Assembly: GCA_024734495.1 (NCBI GenBank)
Contig: JALMQS010000890.1
Location: 620,001 to 684,000, forward strand
From: Forficula auricularia
Lineage: Eukaryota > Arthropoda > Insecta > Dermaptera > Forficulidae
DNA: 64,000 nt
Direction of reading: 5' to 3'
Shown: in pieces, positions 1-11,801 of the stretch
Layout: every line of letters starts with the position of its first letter
How positions within the stretch are numbered: position 1 is the stretch's first letter
Made by a program: the position numbers and the translations under genes
The notes under the pieces: model-generated
Told to the model about the DNA's origin: nothing
The model's input: only the letters and a program-made list of their open reading frames with translations
The model's database searches: none

Positions 1-48
1 GGTGTAAATGTAGAATAAGGGGTTTTTCTGTAGATGGTGAATGATTCA

Positions 49-278
49 TCATCATCATCATCATCATCAGCCTGTCGATAGCGACAATCCACTGCTGAAT
101 ATAGGCCTCTTCCATCAAATGGAAGGAGGTTGGCATTAAGTCACCACGCTTGCCAGACGGATTGGTGACTAGGAATCAGATTATAGCCGGTCAAATATCA
201 ATGCAGGGACTCGGACTCGAACCCGGGACTCCTGCTTAGAAGGCTAGTGTCTTTAAGCTCTCGGCTAATCCGATTCCC
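49..278. mobile_element. Short retroposon with (CAT)n tail
   Basis: Starts with a CAT trinucleotide run, then a stretch containing CCACTGCTGAATATAGGCCT, and ends before a 14-bp direct repeat GATGGTGAATGATT (35-48 and 279-292). The triplet run and long target duplication indicate target-primed retroposition in minus orientation, resembling 3' ends of RTE-type LINEs common in insects. Confidence 0.6.
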
Positions 279-403
279 GATGGTGAATGATTATTGTCAA
301 ATAAATGATCTGCAAATGCTGAAACGTAATTTAGTGGTTGGGAATTAGGTTTGTCACTGTTCAATTGTAGTTACTTCAGTAATCTCTTGTGTTCGGCAAG
401 GGG

Positions 404-1118
404 CAGGCCCGGATCGAATAGGTGCGGGGCCCGATTGGATTTTTTTTTGCGGGGCCCTCTATATATTAAATATTTAAATAAAATTCAAATTCAGTATATA
501 TATATATATATATATAAATATATCAAATGTCATGGATCATCAGATAGGTAAACTTCTACATAAATTAAAAAATAAAAATGTTCAAAATACAAAAACATTT
601 ATTGAATATAAATTTACATCACCGAATATGAATACATGAATTTACATATTTCTAAGTTTTTGTTCTCTAAATTCTTCTAAAATTGTTTGAAAATCTAATT
701 TCCTTGCGTCTTCACTTTCAATTGACATAATTGCTAAACTATTTAATCTATCCTGATTCATTGTCGATCTCAGATAGTTTTTTATTAGTTTTAGCCTGGA
801 AAATGATCTCTCTCCAGAAGCAACGCTTACTGGAATTGTTAAGAATATTCGGAGAGCAATAAACAAGTTTGGAAATGCCGTTGCTCTATCATTATCCGAT
901 AAAAATTTGAACATTTTAAACCGATTTTCCAGCAATGCGAACTTAAAATAAATATATTTTTAATTATTTGAATAATTCATAATTTATCCATTATCGTCAA
1001 AAGCAATTTGCTTTAAATTTCGAATTTTTTTTTGTTCATTTTGATGGTAACGCGGGGCCCTTTCAAATGCGGGGCCCGATTGGGCCCAATCGCTCCAATC
1101 GCCCTTTATCCGGCCCTG
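404..1118 (-). mobile_element. hAT-type element, internally deleted
   Basis: Termini CAGGCCCGGAT / ATCCGGCCCTG are flanked by a perfect 8-bp target duplication GCAAGGGG (396-403, 1119-1126), diagnostic of hAT. It encloses a C-terminal transposase fragment at 642-935. The rest of the transposase is missing. Confidence 0.85.
642..935 (-). pseudogene. hAT transposase C-terminal (dimerisation) fragment
   Basis: A 97-residue frame with FLTIPVSVASGERSFSRLKL, RSTMNQDRLNSLAIMSIE and a charged tail. The 'P.S.A..ERSFS.L' and 'R...RL..L..' blocks are the hAT dimerisation region of ZMYM1-like/P52rIPK-like transposases. No catalytic part is present. Confidence 0.85.
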
Positions 1119-1340
1119 GCAAGGGGGTTCTTTGATGGATCCATCAAGACACAAGAGATTACTGAAGTAACTACAATTGAACAGTGACAAACCCAATCCC
1201 CAACCACTAAATTACGTTTCAGCATTTGCAGATCATTTATTTGACAATAATCATTCACCATTTACAGAAAACCCCCTTATTCTACATTTACACCCATTGC
1301 CCCCCTCCCCCTTTCCCTATTCCTCTACCAAAATAATAGC

Positions 1341-1546
1341 CACAACTAGTGTATAAAATCAATACAATGTAAAAATTTTCTTCAGTCTATTGTAAACTCA
1401 AACTCCTGATGATGGGCTAAAAACCCGAAATATGTATAGAGTATTTAAAATAAAACTCCAAAAATATAATTAAAGGAATTTTTAAATTTTTATTTTTACT
1501 TGTGAAACACCACTATAACCTGTTAAAAACTCCTGTGTATAAAAAT
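1341..1546. repeat. Foldback-family arm with CTGATGA/GAAA hairpin
   Basis: Contains CTGATGATGGG...CCCGAAA (1406-1430) and ends in 'gtgaaacaccac...aaaaactcctgtgtata'. It is the same arm as in the complete element at 31308-31563, here apparently with only one side kept. Confidence 0.6.
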
Positions 1547-1578
1547 AGATTAAATTAACAATCCAATCCAAATCTTAC

Positions 1579-1781
1579 CATCATTGAGAGCCCGTTCCAA
1601 AAACTGTTTTTGTTGGTTAGCTATTTCCTCCAACACTTGTTTCTGTCTTTCTTTAGCTCTTCTTTTTCTTTCATCACATTCATCATCATCATCTCTACGC
1701 TCTCGGCATTCTTCTTTGGCTGGACTTGGACGCCTTGTTTTATTAGGCCATAATCTGGCTTTTGTTTCCATTATTGCCTCT
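1579..1781 (-). CDS. Ubr3: Ubr3 exon, charged helix before the RING
   Basis: Reads EAIMETKARLWPNKTRRPSP, then a strongly charged RERRDDDDECDERKRRAKER stretch and QKQVLEEIANQQKQFLERAL. The acceptor is ttatag|AGAGGC (phase 2) and the donor GATG|GTAAGA (phase 1). A 'K..K..Q.KQFLE' helix is the usual lead-in to the RING zinc finger of UBR proteins. The RING exons would therefore lie left of position 1. Confidence 0.87.
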
Positions 1782-1948
1782 CTATAAAAAAATATATAAT
1801 ATATATATATTATTTAAAAAATAAATGATTAGGGTCAAATCAAAGATCTTAGTAGATAATTATGTATATATTGGATTTTTCAACATATTTGAGAAAAAAA
1901 TTCCATCTATTTTTCAAAAATAAAACACTCAAATGTTTGTATTAAATA

Positions 1949-2474
1949 TACAGGATGGGGCATAAGATATACCACATTTTGAAGAGGTATAAAAAATGAA
2001 AAATTTAACTAGAAAAATTGAATATATTTTTGAAAAGAACATAATTTTTTTTTTTAATGTGTTTTTAACATTATCAGACAAAAAAGGAGGGGTCAAAAAT
2101 GAAAATTCTGGCCCTTTCGACCAAACTCAACCAAATTTTGTATACATATTCTGTGGAACCCCAGATGGCTAGAAATGAAAAAACTAGCCAAACTATGTAT
2201 ACAAAATTTGGTTAGTTTTTGCATTTCTAGCCATCTAGGGGTCCACAGAATATGTATACAAAATTTGGTTGAGTTTGGTCAAAAGGGCTATAATTTTCAT
2301 TTTGGACCCCCCCCCCCCCTTTTTTTTTTTTGTCTGATAAAGTTTAAAACACATTATTAAAAAAAATTATTTCATGTTCTTTTCAAAAAACATATTCAGT
2401 TTTTTTTCTAGTTTAATTTTTTAATTTTTTATACCTCTTCAAAATGTGGTATATCTTTATGCCCCATCCTGTAT
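1949..2474. mobile_element. Foldback MITE, TACAGGATGGGGCA termini
   Basis: About 240-bp inverted repeats start TACAGGATGGGGCATAA and end ATGCCCCATCCTGTA, flanked by TA. The centre carries a further copy of 'tatacaaaatttggtt'. Related partial sequences occur near 33050-33500 and 49200-49440. No coding capacity. Confidence 0.7.
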
Positions 2475-3132
2475 AATATTATTTAAAGTTTAAGTGTCGG
2501 GAGTGAAAATGAATTAATATATAAATCTATTTTATATACTTGGTAAATTCGAAGAAAAAGCTTATGATTGAACAAATTTATTTTTGAAGGAAAATGTATA
2601 CCTATATGTACAGAAAGATAATTTTGAATAGATTTTATTGGAGTTAAATTAATACATTTTAAAGTTTTACTACCGCAAGTGCATCGAACATATTATGTTT
2701 AAGAAACAAATTAAGTTTTTAACTATTTCCTGAGTGTTTTCAACGAAAGAAATATCAAATTTATGGACATTATTCTTGCCTTTGGACTGTGAATGATTCA
2801 AATTTATTAAAGGTAGAATAAAAATTTGACAAGCTAAAATCTGGCTCCTCCACTAACACAACTAACCCATGATAAAATTATCATACTGCATTCCCCATGC
2901 TAAATAGACATTATCCAAATAAAAAATTGTTTTTATTGAATAAGTGAAAATTGTATATTGTATAACAATTATGGTAGTTTTTTAAATTAAACTAATTATT
3001 AACGGGTTGTAATCTGAACGAAACAAAGGGGATTGAATAAACAATAATTAATTAAAAATAATAATATAACGATTTTAACTAAAACAAAAAATTGACAAGG
3101 AAAGGTCGGTCTACAGGGTATTTTATATTTAA

Positions 3133-3652
3133 GGTAGATCTTTCGCGACAATCCACACAAAAAGTTTTAGTCTCGTAACCACTCTATACATATGAATGGT
3201 GCTAAGATTTTAGGTTATGTTTTTTCATGTGACTGTACTTCTCACACTACTATATTCTATTTATGAAAGGATCGTTTCCAAGCCATTGTGCTTATATCCG
3301 TTCCACTAAAAATAATCGCCCAAATATGTTTGGTTTTTTTATTTTTTTATCAAAACTACGAGATAAATAATTTAATTTTTTTTAAGTTACTCCGAATATA
3401 TTATTCTAACAAATATTAGTTTTTCATCAAAATGGTGAAAGTCCTTCAATGAAAAAAAATAAAATAATGATCATTTCCCCACCCTTTGCCAATCTACCAT
3501 ATATAAAAAAATTTCATTTTTAATTGCAATTATTTCATGTTTGGTGTGATAAATCGTCTTCAAATTTTAACAGTGTGTTTATTATGCTTTTAATGACTTA
3601 TATTCCAAGTTTCGAAGACTTCTTGAATATTTGCATTTGTGAAAGTACTATC
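3133..3652. mobile_element. TTAA-flanked element, subfamily B
   Basis: Flanked by TTAA on both sides. Ends GGTAGATCTTTCGCGACAAT and GTGAAAGTACTATC are inverted repeats. It begins directly after T-rich DNA and ends 64 bp before a Ubr3 exon. Same family as 36479-36802 and 50402-51001. TTAA duplications suggest piggyBac-like mobilisation. Confidence 0.7.
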
Positions 3653-3716
3653 TTAACTCAATACAAAATCAAGAGATATATAAATATAGTATTCTGCTCT
3701 AAAGGGAATAATTTAC

Positions 3717-4137
3717 CTGCAAGGGTCATCCAATCGATAAATCCTATGTAAGAGCCGTGCAACAAACCAAGCTCCATCCCCGACGTAGTCGTCCATACTT
3801 CTTGAATCATCTTTAGGATCAAAGGAGTCTGGACGACCTGATAAATTACTATGCAAACGCAAGAGTAGCGAAATAATTGATTCGTTAACATCTATATGAG
3901 AATCACAAGGGGCTTGTGGGCTTGTGTCACTTGAACTTGAGTCAATTCCAATGGATGGATTCTCCTCGGATGCTGGTTGCTTTCCTCTAACACGTCGACG
4001 AATTGTGCGACTCTTTTTAACTACTGCTCCTGAAGCTTCCGTAGATGAAGATGGATTGGTAGATGGACTGGCAGGAACCAAAGCACATTCCGCTCCAGAG
4101 GTGGTCGAAACAGTGGAAACTTCACTTGTGCTTGGAC
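3717..4137 (-). CDS. Ubr3: Ubr3 exon, Ser/Thr-rich linker and conserved helix
   Basis: The first ~80 residues are S/T/P-rich with a basic patch (KKSRTIRRRVRGK), probably disordered. They are followed by SIISLLLRLHSNLSGRPDSF and GDGAWFVARLLHRIYRLDDP, which match the 'SL..RLH..LSG..DS' and 'GDG..FI..LL.RI' blocks of UBR3. The acceptor is ttctag|GTCCA (phase 1) and the donor TGCAG|GTAAAT (phase 2). Confidence 0.87.
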
Positions 4138-4206
4138 CTAGAAAATGGGTAATATAAAATATCAAATAAGAAGAGTATTCTTTTAAAAAAAGGTTAAAAA
4201 GCTAAC

Positions 4207-4449
4207 CGGCATGCGGTACGATTTCGGTACCAGCCATAACTGCGGGTAACACTACTGGGGCAGGAAGAGCCGTCGGCAATGCACCGGATGCGTTGGGATT
4301 CCATTCTATTCCTGGAGGAGTCCTAGATCGAAGATCTATTTGAGGTGATGCAAGAGGGGTTGTTTCCAATATTTCCAATTCAAGAACTGAATTATCTAAT
4401 TGTTGCGAAGTGTCAAGTACTTCCATATCACGGTCCCATTCTCCTTCAT
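4207..4449 (-). CDS. Ubr3: Ubr3 exon, low-complexity linker
   Basis: Reads NEGEWDRDMEVLDTSQQLDN and runs through a P/A/T-rich stretch (TPPGIEWNPNASG...) to EIVPHAG. The acceptor is taaag|ATGAA (phase 1) and the donor GCCG|GTTAGC (phase 1). Its weak conservation suits a disordered linker. It is placed by its frame-consistent junctions with the exons on both sides. Confidence 0.78.
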
Positions 4450-4789
4450 CTTTAAAAATAAAGTGGAATTTAAAAAGATGAAATATATTATTAATTCCAC
4501 GTCTAAATTACAGATTTGAAAAATGAACCGGATGACAATTTTTTTAATGAAAAATGAACAAAGATTTTTAAAAGAAATTTTTTTTAATGATAAATGAAGC
4601 TTGGTTTAATTTTCTTTGTCTCGTTTCTGATAATGTGATAATTAAAGTAATCTATGGTATGTAAAAAATGTTATAATTAATTTTATTTTTAATTTACTTT
4701 ACAAAAAAGAAATTAAAAGGCAATATCAAAGGTCTTGTTAGATATGTTTGATTTAGATGTCACAAGGTCCCCTTCGCCCCTAAGTAGTA

Positions 4790-5680
4790 ACTAGTGGTAT
4801 CAGAAAAGTTTTGGGGTAGTTCTGATTTTATGCATATATATGTTTTTTGGGGCGCTGAATCCAAATCTGAGTCAATAAAAATTCCTAGAGAATGAGACAG
4901 GAATCAAGTTTCTAGGATGAGTGGTTTTCATTTTATGAAAGAAAAACTGCGATTTTTTGAAAAAATAGATGTTTTCCTGTCATGGAAAATGCTGGATATC
5001 TATAAATCCAAGAGTTTTAACAAAAAACTGGTACAAGTAAACGTTTAAGTCAACAAAATTTCCTAGGGAATGAGATAGGAATCAAGTTTCTAGGATGAGT
5101 GGTTTTCATTTTATGAATCAAAAATTGAGATTTTTTGCAAAAAATTGCAGTTTTTCAAAACTTCAACCTCATTGCAGCACGGATTACCATTTATCCAATT
5201 AAGATGAAACTTTGTTTGAATTGTAGCAAATTTAATCTAGTTTAAAAATGTATATAGTGGTCTTTGTCGAAAAAGTGCTCCTTCAAGGTCAAAATGAGAA
5301 AATATCTAAAAAAGTGCGAGTTTTTGGGTGATCGGGGGGGGGGGGGGGGGGGGGGCTTCCGAGGTCGAAAACTTGGATTTTGCGTTGAGTCCGAACGGTT
5401 TGTCGGAGAAAAAAATTTAAATAATAAAATTTGTAGGAAATTTAATGTACTTTCATTTTGAAAATAAAAATTATTATTATTACGAAAAGTTGATAGTGTC
5501 TGAGTTATAAGCGAAAAACCGTCAAAAAATGGGATTTTTTCATCTTTTTTTGCATTTTCTGCAATGTTGCGTCACGAAATTTTGGTGCGAGACCTCAGAT
5601 TTGGATTCAGCGTCCCAAAAATATGTATATATAATAATTTATATATGCTAAAAATCAGAACTACCCCAAAACTTTCCCCA
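4790..5680. mobile_element. Inverted-repeat element with poly-G tract
   Basis: A ~75-bp arm near 4805-4875 (agttttggggtagttctgat) recurs inverted at 5592-5672. Inside lie two diverged direct copies of 'gaatgagayaggaatcaagt' (4890, 5070) and a 21-base G run around 5335. No coding sequence recognised. Confidence 0.55.
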
Positions 5681-6182
5681 TAGGGGCCCATTTGAGCACA
5701 ATTTGAGTGGACTGAAGTGCCAAACTTGCTATTCATCCAGTGGCTTAAAAGGCTAGATATGAAATCCCTCTGAGATATATGTATAATGTATAAGTATGTC
5801 AAGAAGAAAAGTTCACTCTATTGTAAAATTTTGAGGTTAGCTAAAAGAAGTATCTATGTTTTAACGAATATAATAATATTTTTTAAGTAAAAGTACTGAT
5901 TACTCTATTTAATAATCATTAAATTCATCTATAAAACAATCAAATTTCAAATGTGAAAAATTGCTATGTTTGTATGAAATATAAAATTATAATTAATTTA
6001 GTATAATCTGAAATTACTATAGTTCTAATTTTTAAACATACATCAATTTGATTAGATTTCTTAAAATAAAACAATTCTAATGGAAGCCTTTTCGTTTTTA
6101 AATAGAAATTTGATCTTTCAAACTTATATACGATATATTATGTTAATGGATGAGAAAATTCAAAGTAAAAGCAACGACTTAC

Positions 6183-6339
6183 TGTCTGAGGAATCGAAGA
6201 CAACTGTTGGCTCTGGGTCCATTATAACACGGGTTATCGTAGTTCGAAGGTTGTTGCTTAACCAGTCTGATTGGTACCATGATAACAGATCTTTGTCTTT
6301 AAATTGGTGAGGTCGCTCGGACTGACGAGCAGCTGTTAC
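6183..6339 (-). CDS. Ubr3: Ubr3 exon
   Basis: Reads VTAARQSERPHQFKDKDLLS, then WYQSDWLSNNLRTTITRVI and an end in FDSSD. The acceptor is tattag|GTAAC (phase 0) and the donor GACA|GTAAGT (phase 1). It joins in frame to the flanking exons. It is immediately followed to the right by a TTAA-flanked element at 6557. Confidence 0.85.
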
Positions 6340-6556
6340 CTAATAAAAGAGAATTAATTACTCGGTACGCTCGGCAGGCCTCGCCTGCCGGAAGCGGTTG
6401 TATGGCGGCTGAAATGATCGGCTCACTTACCCCTTGTTTATAATAAACTATATATAAAATTATATTAAAAACAATAATAAAAAAAGTTTATTCAAAGATC
6501 AAATCTAAGACATGGAAACTTTCTCGATCTATTTCACTAAATTTCAAAAAAATTAA

Positions 6557-7765
6557 GGTAGTTGTTTCGCGACAATACTAGTAAAAAGTTAATGCTAAAG
6601 TATATAGAACAGACAATAAGGATTCATAATTCATAAGCCCAAAAGTTTTTGCTGTTTATGTACCATTAGTAGCCAATCCCGTGCTCGTTTGACAAATCTG
6701 ACAACACTGTCCGGCCTTGTATATATTTTATAATAGAAATTTCAGATAAAGTACATTATAAAGAGAGATTTATAAAACAAAAAGTTCTTAATAAGCGATT
6801 GAAAGCTGTTGCGACAATGGCTGAAGCGAAAAAAACGTCAAAAAATTACTAAAGTTAACCCCCTTTTTAGGTTAAATACATACGTTGTTGCCAGCTTGTT
6901 TTTAGTGTAAATTTTTCATTATACATTTTTCATTATTTATTCATTATTATCTCAGAATCTGTGTTGTAACTATGAATTAAAATTTTCTTAAAAAATGTAT
7001 TAGTTACATATTGAACAGGAAGTTGCTATTGAACAGAAAATTGCTATTGAACAGGAAGTTGCTATTGAAGACATATGTATGGAGCATAGCCATGTACGGG
7101 TGTGAAACCTGGACAATTAGAGAAGCGGAGAGAAAGAGATTAGAGGCTTTCGAAATGTGGTGCTACAGAAGAATGATGAATATCAAATGGATGGATAAAA
7201 TTACAAATGAAGAAGTTCTTGGAAGAATCGGAGAAAGAAGAACTTTGTGGAAGAATCTGAAGAAGAGAAGAGGTCAGATGATGGGGGGGACTGCTTAGGG
7301 ATATCTTGGAGGGGGAGGTGTGAAAGAAAAGGGGAAGGGGAAGACCCAGATTAGAATATTTCAACCAAATAATTGGGGATATGGGATGCCAGACATTTAG
7401 AGAGGACAAACAGCTGGCGGGTGACAGAGTCGAGTGGAGACGGATTGTTGCATCAAACCGGTCTTAGGACTGTATACTCAATGATGATGATGATGATGAT
7501 TGTTTAATGTTGGTTTAGTTTTTTATAACAGTGGTAAGAAGAGTTTCTTAATTATAATTAAATATGTATGTAAAATTTCCAATATCCCATATAGTGAAAT
7601 GTAATAGAGTCTAAAAAACTTTATCTTTGGAATTTAATATCTCCGAAACAATAATTTTTGTTCATAAATTTCGTTTTGCCACCAATCGATGCAGAAGTAT
7701 TTAAATAATAATCTGTCTAAATTTCAAAAAAATTCTAAGAAAACCCATATGGTGAAACAACTACC
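6557..7765. mobile_element. TTAA-flanked element, subfamily A, with LINE insertion
   Basis: TTAA | GGTAGTTGTTTCGCGACAAT ... GTGAAACAACTACC | TTAA. It shares its sequence with copies at 17406-18274 and 62586-63264, and has an extra LINE tail at about 7010-7499. Confidence 0.75.
7011..7499 (+). mobile_element. 5'-truncated LINE 3' end
   Basis: Translates to TYVWSIAMYGCETWTIREAE then RKRLEAFEMWCYRRMMNIKW, the standard C-terminal segment of a non-LTR reverse transcriptase polyprotein. It ends in (GAT)n at 7482-7499. It is preceded by a short 18-bp tandem (ttgaacaggaagttgcta) at 7012-7064. Inserted inside the TTAA element. Confidence 0.8.
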
Positions 7766-8083
7766 TTAAATATGAATGGTCCAAAATTAAACCATGTAAT
7801 AAGTAATCTTATGACTAAATTAAAAAAAAAATATTTTCAAATTTCGTTTCGTTGGTATTTACTGTTTTTGATATATCGCTCCCTCAAATATAACACAACA
7901 TACAAATTGATAGACAGACTAGTTAGAAGATTCAGTTTATGCCAAATATGTATTTTCAGAATAAACTCCAATTTAAATTGTAAGGTTATCGCATTATATC
8001 CACTCGTAAATGGAAGTAAAAATATATAAAAAAAATAATAGTATATATAGATAGATACAAGTTATTTAAATTGAATAATATAC

Positions 8084-8330
8084 TTGAGTATTAGGATGTG
8101 GGTCATCATAAATCACAGCCAAATCCAGTAAATGAATAACCAGAGCAACCGAGTTATCTGTGACGTTTTGATTATATACAGTCTTGTGTAGAATAACAAA
8201 AGCTGTAGCATGAAACAGTCGTGAGCCTAGTATTTTACAAGGATCTTCGAATGCTGGATGTACAGGCGTTGGTTTGCGGTAAGGTGGCCAGGGTATAACC
8301 TTGGGCCGTACTTTTTCTATTCCACGAGCA
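8084..8330 (-). CDS. Ubr3: Ubr3 exon
   Basis: Reads ARGIEKVRPKVIPWPPYRKP, then a DPCKILGSRLFHATAFVIL block ending DDPHPNTQ. The acceptor is a long T tract followed by ag|TGCTCG (phase 2) and the donor CAA|GTATAT (phase 0). The R.K..PWPP.R motif is a UBR3 hallmark. Confidence 0.9.
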
Positions 8331-8442
8331 CTAAAAAAAAAAGATACAAAATATGGTGAATTTCATATGATTAAAATTTGAATTTTTAGTGAAATCACAC
8401 ATAATTAATTATTTTCTTAGAAAGACGGACTGGTAAGCGAAA

Positions 8443-9032
8443 TAAGTAGGTTATAATGAAAGGCAGTCCATAAATTATTTAAATTTTATCCAATTTCCGA
8501 CGTTTCGGAGACATTTTTTCTCTCCTTCTTCAGGGTATTGAATAGCTATTGATGGATGAGTACAACTCGGCTCCCATTTGTCTCTCCTTTCAGTGATAGC
8601 AACAATATTACAATATTTTCCAACATTATACCATAAGTGTATGATAACCAAGTACAATTATGGTATAATGTTGGAAAATATTGTAATATTGTTGCTATCA
8701 CTGAAAGGAGAGACAAATGGGAACGTTTCATCCATCAATAACTATTCAATACTCTGAAGAAGGAGAGAAAAATATCTCCGAAACGTCGCAAATTGAATAA
8801 AATTTAAATAATTTATGGACTGAAGGAGACAATAAAAGAGTGTGTCTTCTGCTGGAATTATAAATTTTATTTATTTATAACGAGACTATAGTTTCGTTAT
8901 AAATAAATAAAATTTATAATTCCAGCAGAAGACACACTCTTTTATTGTCTCCTTCAATATATAAAAATTCTGCTACTCTCGGCAAAAACTTTCAATTTAA
9001 TTTATGGACTGCCTTTCATTATAATCTACTTA
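8443..9032. mobile_element. Nested palindromic foldback elements
   Basis: A near-perfect palindrome 8464-8822 carries CCTGAAGAAGG...CCGAAACGTC hairpins in both arms (8499-8534 minus, 8754-8788 plus). A second palindrome 8823-8955 (gagacaataaaagagtgtg ... cacactcttttattgtctcc) follows, ending with tgctactctcggcaaaaact. The flanks 8443-8486 and 8996-9032 are themselves inverted. Confidence 0.7.
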
Positions 9033-9922
9033 TAATTAATTATAATTATTTATTGAACATGAACAAATAATACAATACAACTACTTTCATATGATTATTT
9101 TTCAATGCAATATTTTATTTTGAAAGTAAATTTATTTCTATCAAAGCAATTAAAAGATTTTTTTATAGCTAATTCTAAAAGGAAATAAAAATAAGTGAAA
9201 TGTCAATTATTTTTATAATTTTTACAAAATAAAAACGAAATTAATTAAAAGAGTAATGAAGCTGTTTATTTTTGTGATTAATTTTATTAAAATTTGACAT
9301 TTATTTTTAAGTTTAATTTAAAAATTAGTTCTTTAGCTTGGGTTTAGTAACAAGCTGAAATTCTGCCCACAAGTGGCATATACAGATATAACAGGGCATT
9401 CCTTTAACACGAGTTAGTCTTAACACGTTTTGAGAATAGGAGAAATCTTTTTAATACATGGCATGGGATGAGATATTTTAAATGCAAATACCATCTCATT
9501 CGAGGGTGTGTTTTATTAAATTTGGGTTGAAATTTCAAATGAGAGATTCTCGAAATAATCTTCATTCAAGAAAATTTACAAATATCTCTCAGGTAAACAC
9601 ACTCACTCACTCTATTTTAATTATGTGATAGCTTAGGGAGCCCAAGGCTCATCACTACCCCCATTCCCTATTGAAAAACTAAATTTGGAGGGTACATATG
9701 AATCGTTTAGCTACCTTGCGAATATGTCAACTCGCAAAGCATTGCCCGTGTCTTACTGTGTGGAGGTAGATCCATTCCGAATTTAATAGTTTATTTGGTT
9801 CTTATATAATTTTAGGATGCTAACCCAGTTTTACATTTTTCTTTAGTGAGTGGCCGGACTCTATTAGCCCGGGTTCTCAGGTAAACACAGCCAAACAAAA
9901 ATAAGTTTTTTAAAAGGGCTTA

Positions 9923-10200
9923 GGGGCGGTTGTATATCGCAAAGTAAATGATTTTTACCACTAACCAAGGGTAGATGGTAAATGGAGGGACTGGAATGGC
10001 CAATCAGATGACAGGCACTGAAAGTTCCTGCCATCTGATTGGTACTGAAAGTTCCTGTCATCTGATTGGCGCTGAAAGTTCCTGTCATCTGATTGGCACT
10101 GAAAGTTCCTGTCATCTGATTGGCCATCCCATCCCCTCCATTTACCATCTACCCTTGGTTAGTGGTAAAAAGCATTTACTTTGCGACATACAACCGGCCC
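9923..10200. mobile_element. PIF/Harbinger-like MITE copy 1
   Basis: TTA | GGGGCGGTTGTATATCGC ... GCGACATACAACCGGCCC | TTA. The 3-bp TTA/TAA duplication is the Harbinger signature. The apex contains four tandem ~28-bp units (ctgaaagttcctgtcatctg...). Confidence 0.8.
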
Positions 10201-10619
10201 TTAGAAATAAGATGATCAGAAGAATGGAAAAAGAAGATTTGTCCGAATGGAGTGGCGAAACTTCAAATTTTGACCCGCTCGCAAAATATTATTAGAACCC
10301 TAGTCAAAAACTATAAATTTTTAATCTAGATATTGTTATTAGAATAATGATTGAAATTTAATACTGCTCCAACAGCAGCTCTACTTTGATTCAATAAATG
10401 TTTCACTCTCTTCATGGGGCATATAATTTTTATTGGATTGAGTTGTAAAATTAAAATAAATAAATAAATAAATAAAAATAAGGAAAGTACAGATAAAGAT
10501 GATTTGACTCCCTCCTCTTGTGTTGTGAGTTATTGGGCAATCTAGTTAGGCCACTCTCAGAAAAAAAATCTCTCCTGTTTATTGGTGTGGTGAAATAATC
10601 TTAATCAGTTATTTATTAA

Positions 10620-11230
10620 TTGTTTTATTAAACTTATTTTTCTTAAAAGAAAAAGAATTTAATTTTTAGGACAAATTCTAAGATTTTAGTAGAAATATTA
10701 TTAAATTGCGATATCATAGGGGATTCATCCCCTCAGGAGTCGAACCTGAGAACTAACATGCTTTCCGGGCAGTCAGCTCACACCCTCGAGACAAAAAACC
10801 TCTCTCTGAATCACAATATATTAAATAAGCACAGACACATTCTTCTATAACGGAAATTAAAAAATTTAGCCTAAAATGAAAAAAAATTTTTCATGCAAGT
10901 CCTTTTATTTAAATATAAAACTAAAGATTTAAGCATCTTTTTTTGAAAATCGTTGGAATGTTTTTCAAAAAATCAGCTCGGGTTCAGATTAACAAATCTA
11001 TTTTAAAAGAGAAAGAATTTAACTAACTGTTAGTTCTCAGGTTCGACTCCGGAGGGGATGAATCCCCTCTGATATCGCAATTTAATATTTCTTCTAAAAT
11101 CTTAGAATTTGTCCTAAAAATTTAATTCTTTCTCTTTTAATAAACTGTTTTTAACCTGAGGTGATTTTTTGAAAAACATTCCAACGATTTTGAAAAAAAA
11201 GATGCTCAAATCTTTAGTCTTATTTTTCTT
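10620..11230. repeat. Inverted repeat with tRNA-like B box
   Basis: 'aaaagagaaagaatttaa...gatatcagaggggattcatccc' appears in both orientations (10640-10790 and 11030-11150). The arm contains GGTTCGACTCC (11040), an RNA polymerase III B-box sequence, suggesting a tRNA-derived SINE origin. Further copies at 15915-16054, 16974-17175 and diverged at 23640-23800 and 27425-27610. Confidence 0.55.
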
Positions 11231-11411
11231 GTTTATTATAATAAAATTCTAGGGTTTTATTAATTTTTTGATCCTAACCTTGTTTTTTATTATTTGTTTC
11301 ACGTAACACGGATTTTTTTTAGTATATAATCACATGTTAATCAGGCGTTGCCTTTAATTCAAAAGGGTACTGGAAGAATTATTAGTAGGATTAAATAAAT
11401 GAAAATCTTAC

Positions 11412-11578
11412 TATGATGTAAAACGGTCTATTGATGTCTGGTAATCTTTGCGATGAACGGCTCGAAGGAGGACGTGTATTGGGTCATAAAGATCTCTCCA
11501 TACATTAGGCTTTGGCTGATAGATGCCTTGTTGCATATTACCACTCGCTTCAAGATTGGGAGCTCTATAATCAGCGAT
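11412..11578 (-). CDS. Ubr3: Ubr3 exon
   Basis: Reads [20 protein letters not shown], then [20 protein letters not shown] and [14 protein letters not shown]. The acceptor is gtttttag|ATCGC (phase 0) and the donor TCATA|GTAAGA (phase 2). It contains the conserved MQQG and R.DYQ..IDR segments. The 80-bp intron from the preceding exon is canonical. Confidence 0.9.
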
Positions 11579-11658
11579 CTAAAAACAATCATTTTCGATG
11601 AACATATTTAAATATGAATCTTGAAATAGAATAATTTTTCTGGAAAGAATCAATTTAC

Positions 11659-11801
11659 TTGGTCCAATGTTGCCTCGAAGTCTCTTGTTTGAGCTGTTCC
11701 ACATCGTTCAGGCAATAATTCTAATATTTGACTATGAGTTTTATCATACATACATAAAAGAGTTACTATTTCAAGTTTGGCGAGTTCGGTCTCATTGTCA
11801 C
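11659..11801 (-). CDS. Ubr3: Ubr3 exon
   Basis: Reads DNETELAKLEIVTLLCMYDK, then THSQILELLPERCGTAQTRD and FEATLDQ. The acceptor is attcatag|GTGAC (phase 1) and the donor CAA|GTAAAT (phase 0). The 'VT.LCM.D.THS' block is typical of UBR3. Confidence 0.9.

Larger units (their letters stand above)
1..1297. mobile_element. Inverted-repeat element with two nested insertions
   Basis: The arm at 1-48 plus 279-395 (gtgtaaatgtagaataaggg ... aatctcttgtg) reappears inverted at 1148-1293. The left arm is split by a LINE/SINE tail at 49-278. The loop holds a hAT element at 404-1118. The left terminus lies at or beyond the window edge, so class cannot be assigned. Confidence 0.6.

Noticed and set aside
1406..1430. 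Calling this a functional hammerhead ribozyme
   Set aside because: One extra base separates CTGATGA from the stem, and the first stem pair is not G-C. The cleavage-site helix is not identifiable, so only 'hammerhead-like' is supportable.
3713..4426. Stand-alone minus-strand genes at 3713-4165 and 4202-4426
   Set aside because: They are two Ubr3 exons. Canonical splice sites trim both frames and they join in phase with neighbouring exons.
8475..8731. Overlapping ORFs at 8475-8731, 24333-24947 and 29107-29604
   Set aside because: Opposing or overlapping frames are products of palindromes or repeat sequence. No protein family features or splice context.
9990..10130. CRISPR-like array of 28-bp repeats
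   Set aside because: Repeats are contiguous tandem units within a MITE loop in a eukaryotic genome, without spacers.
10735..10790. tRNA gene around 10735-10790 and 11035-11060
   Set aside because: Only a B box (GGTTCGACTCC) is present. No A box or cloverleaf could be built; treated as SINE-like repeat.
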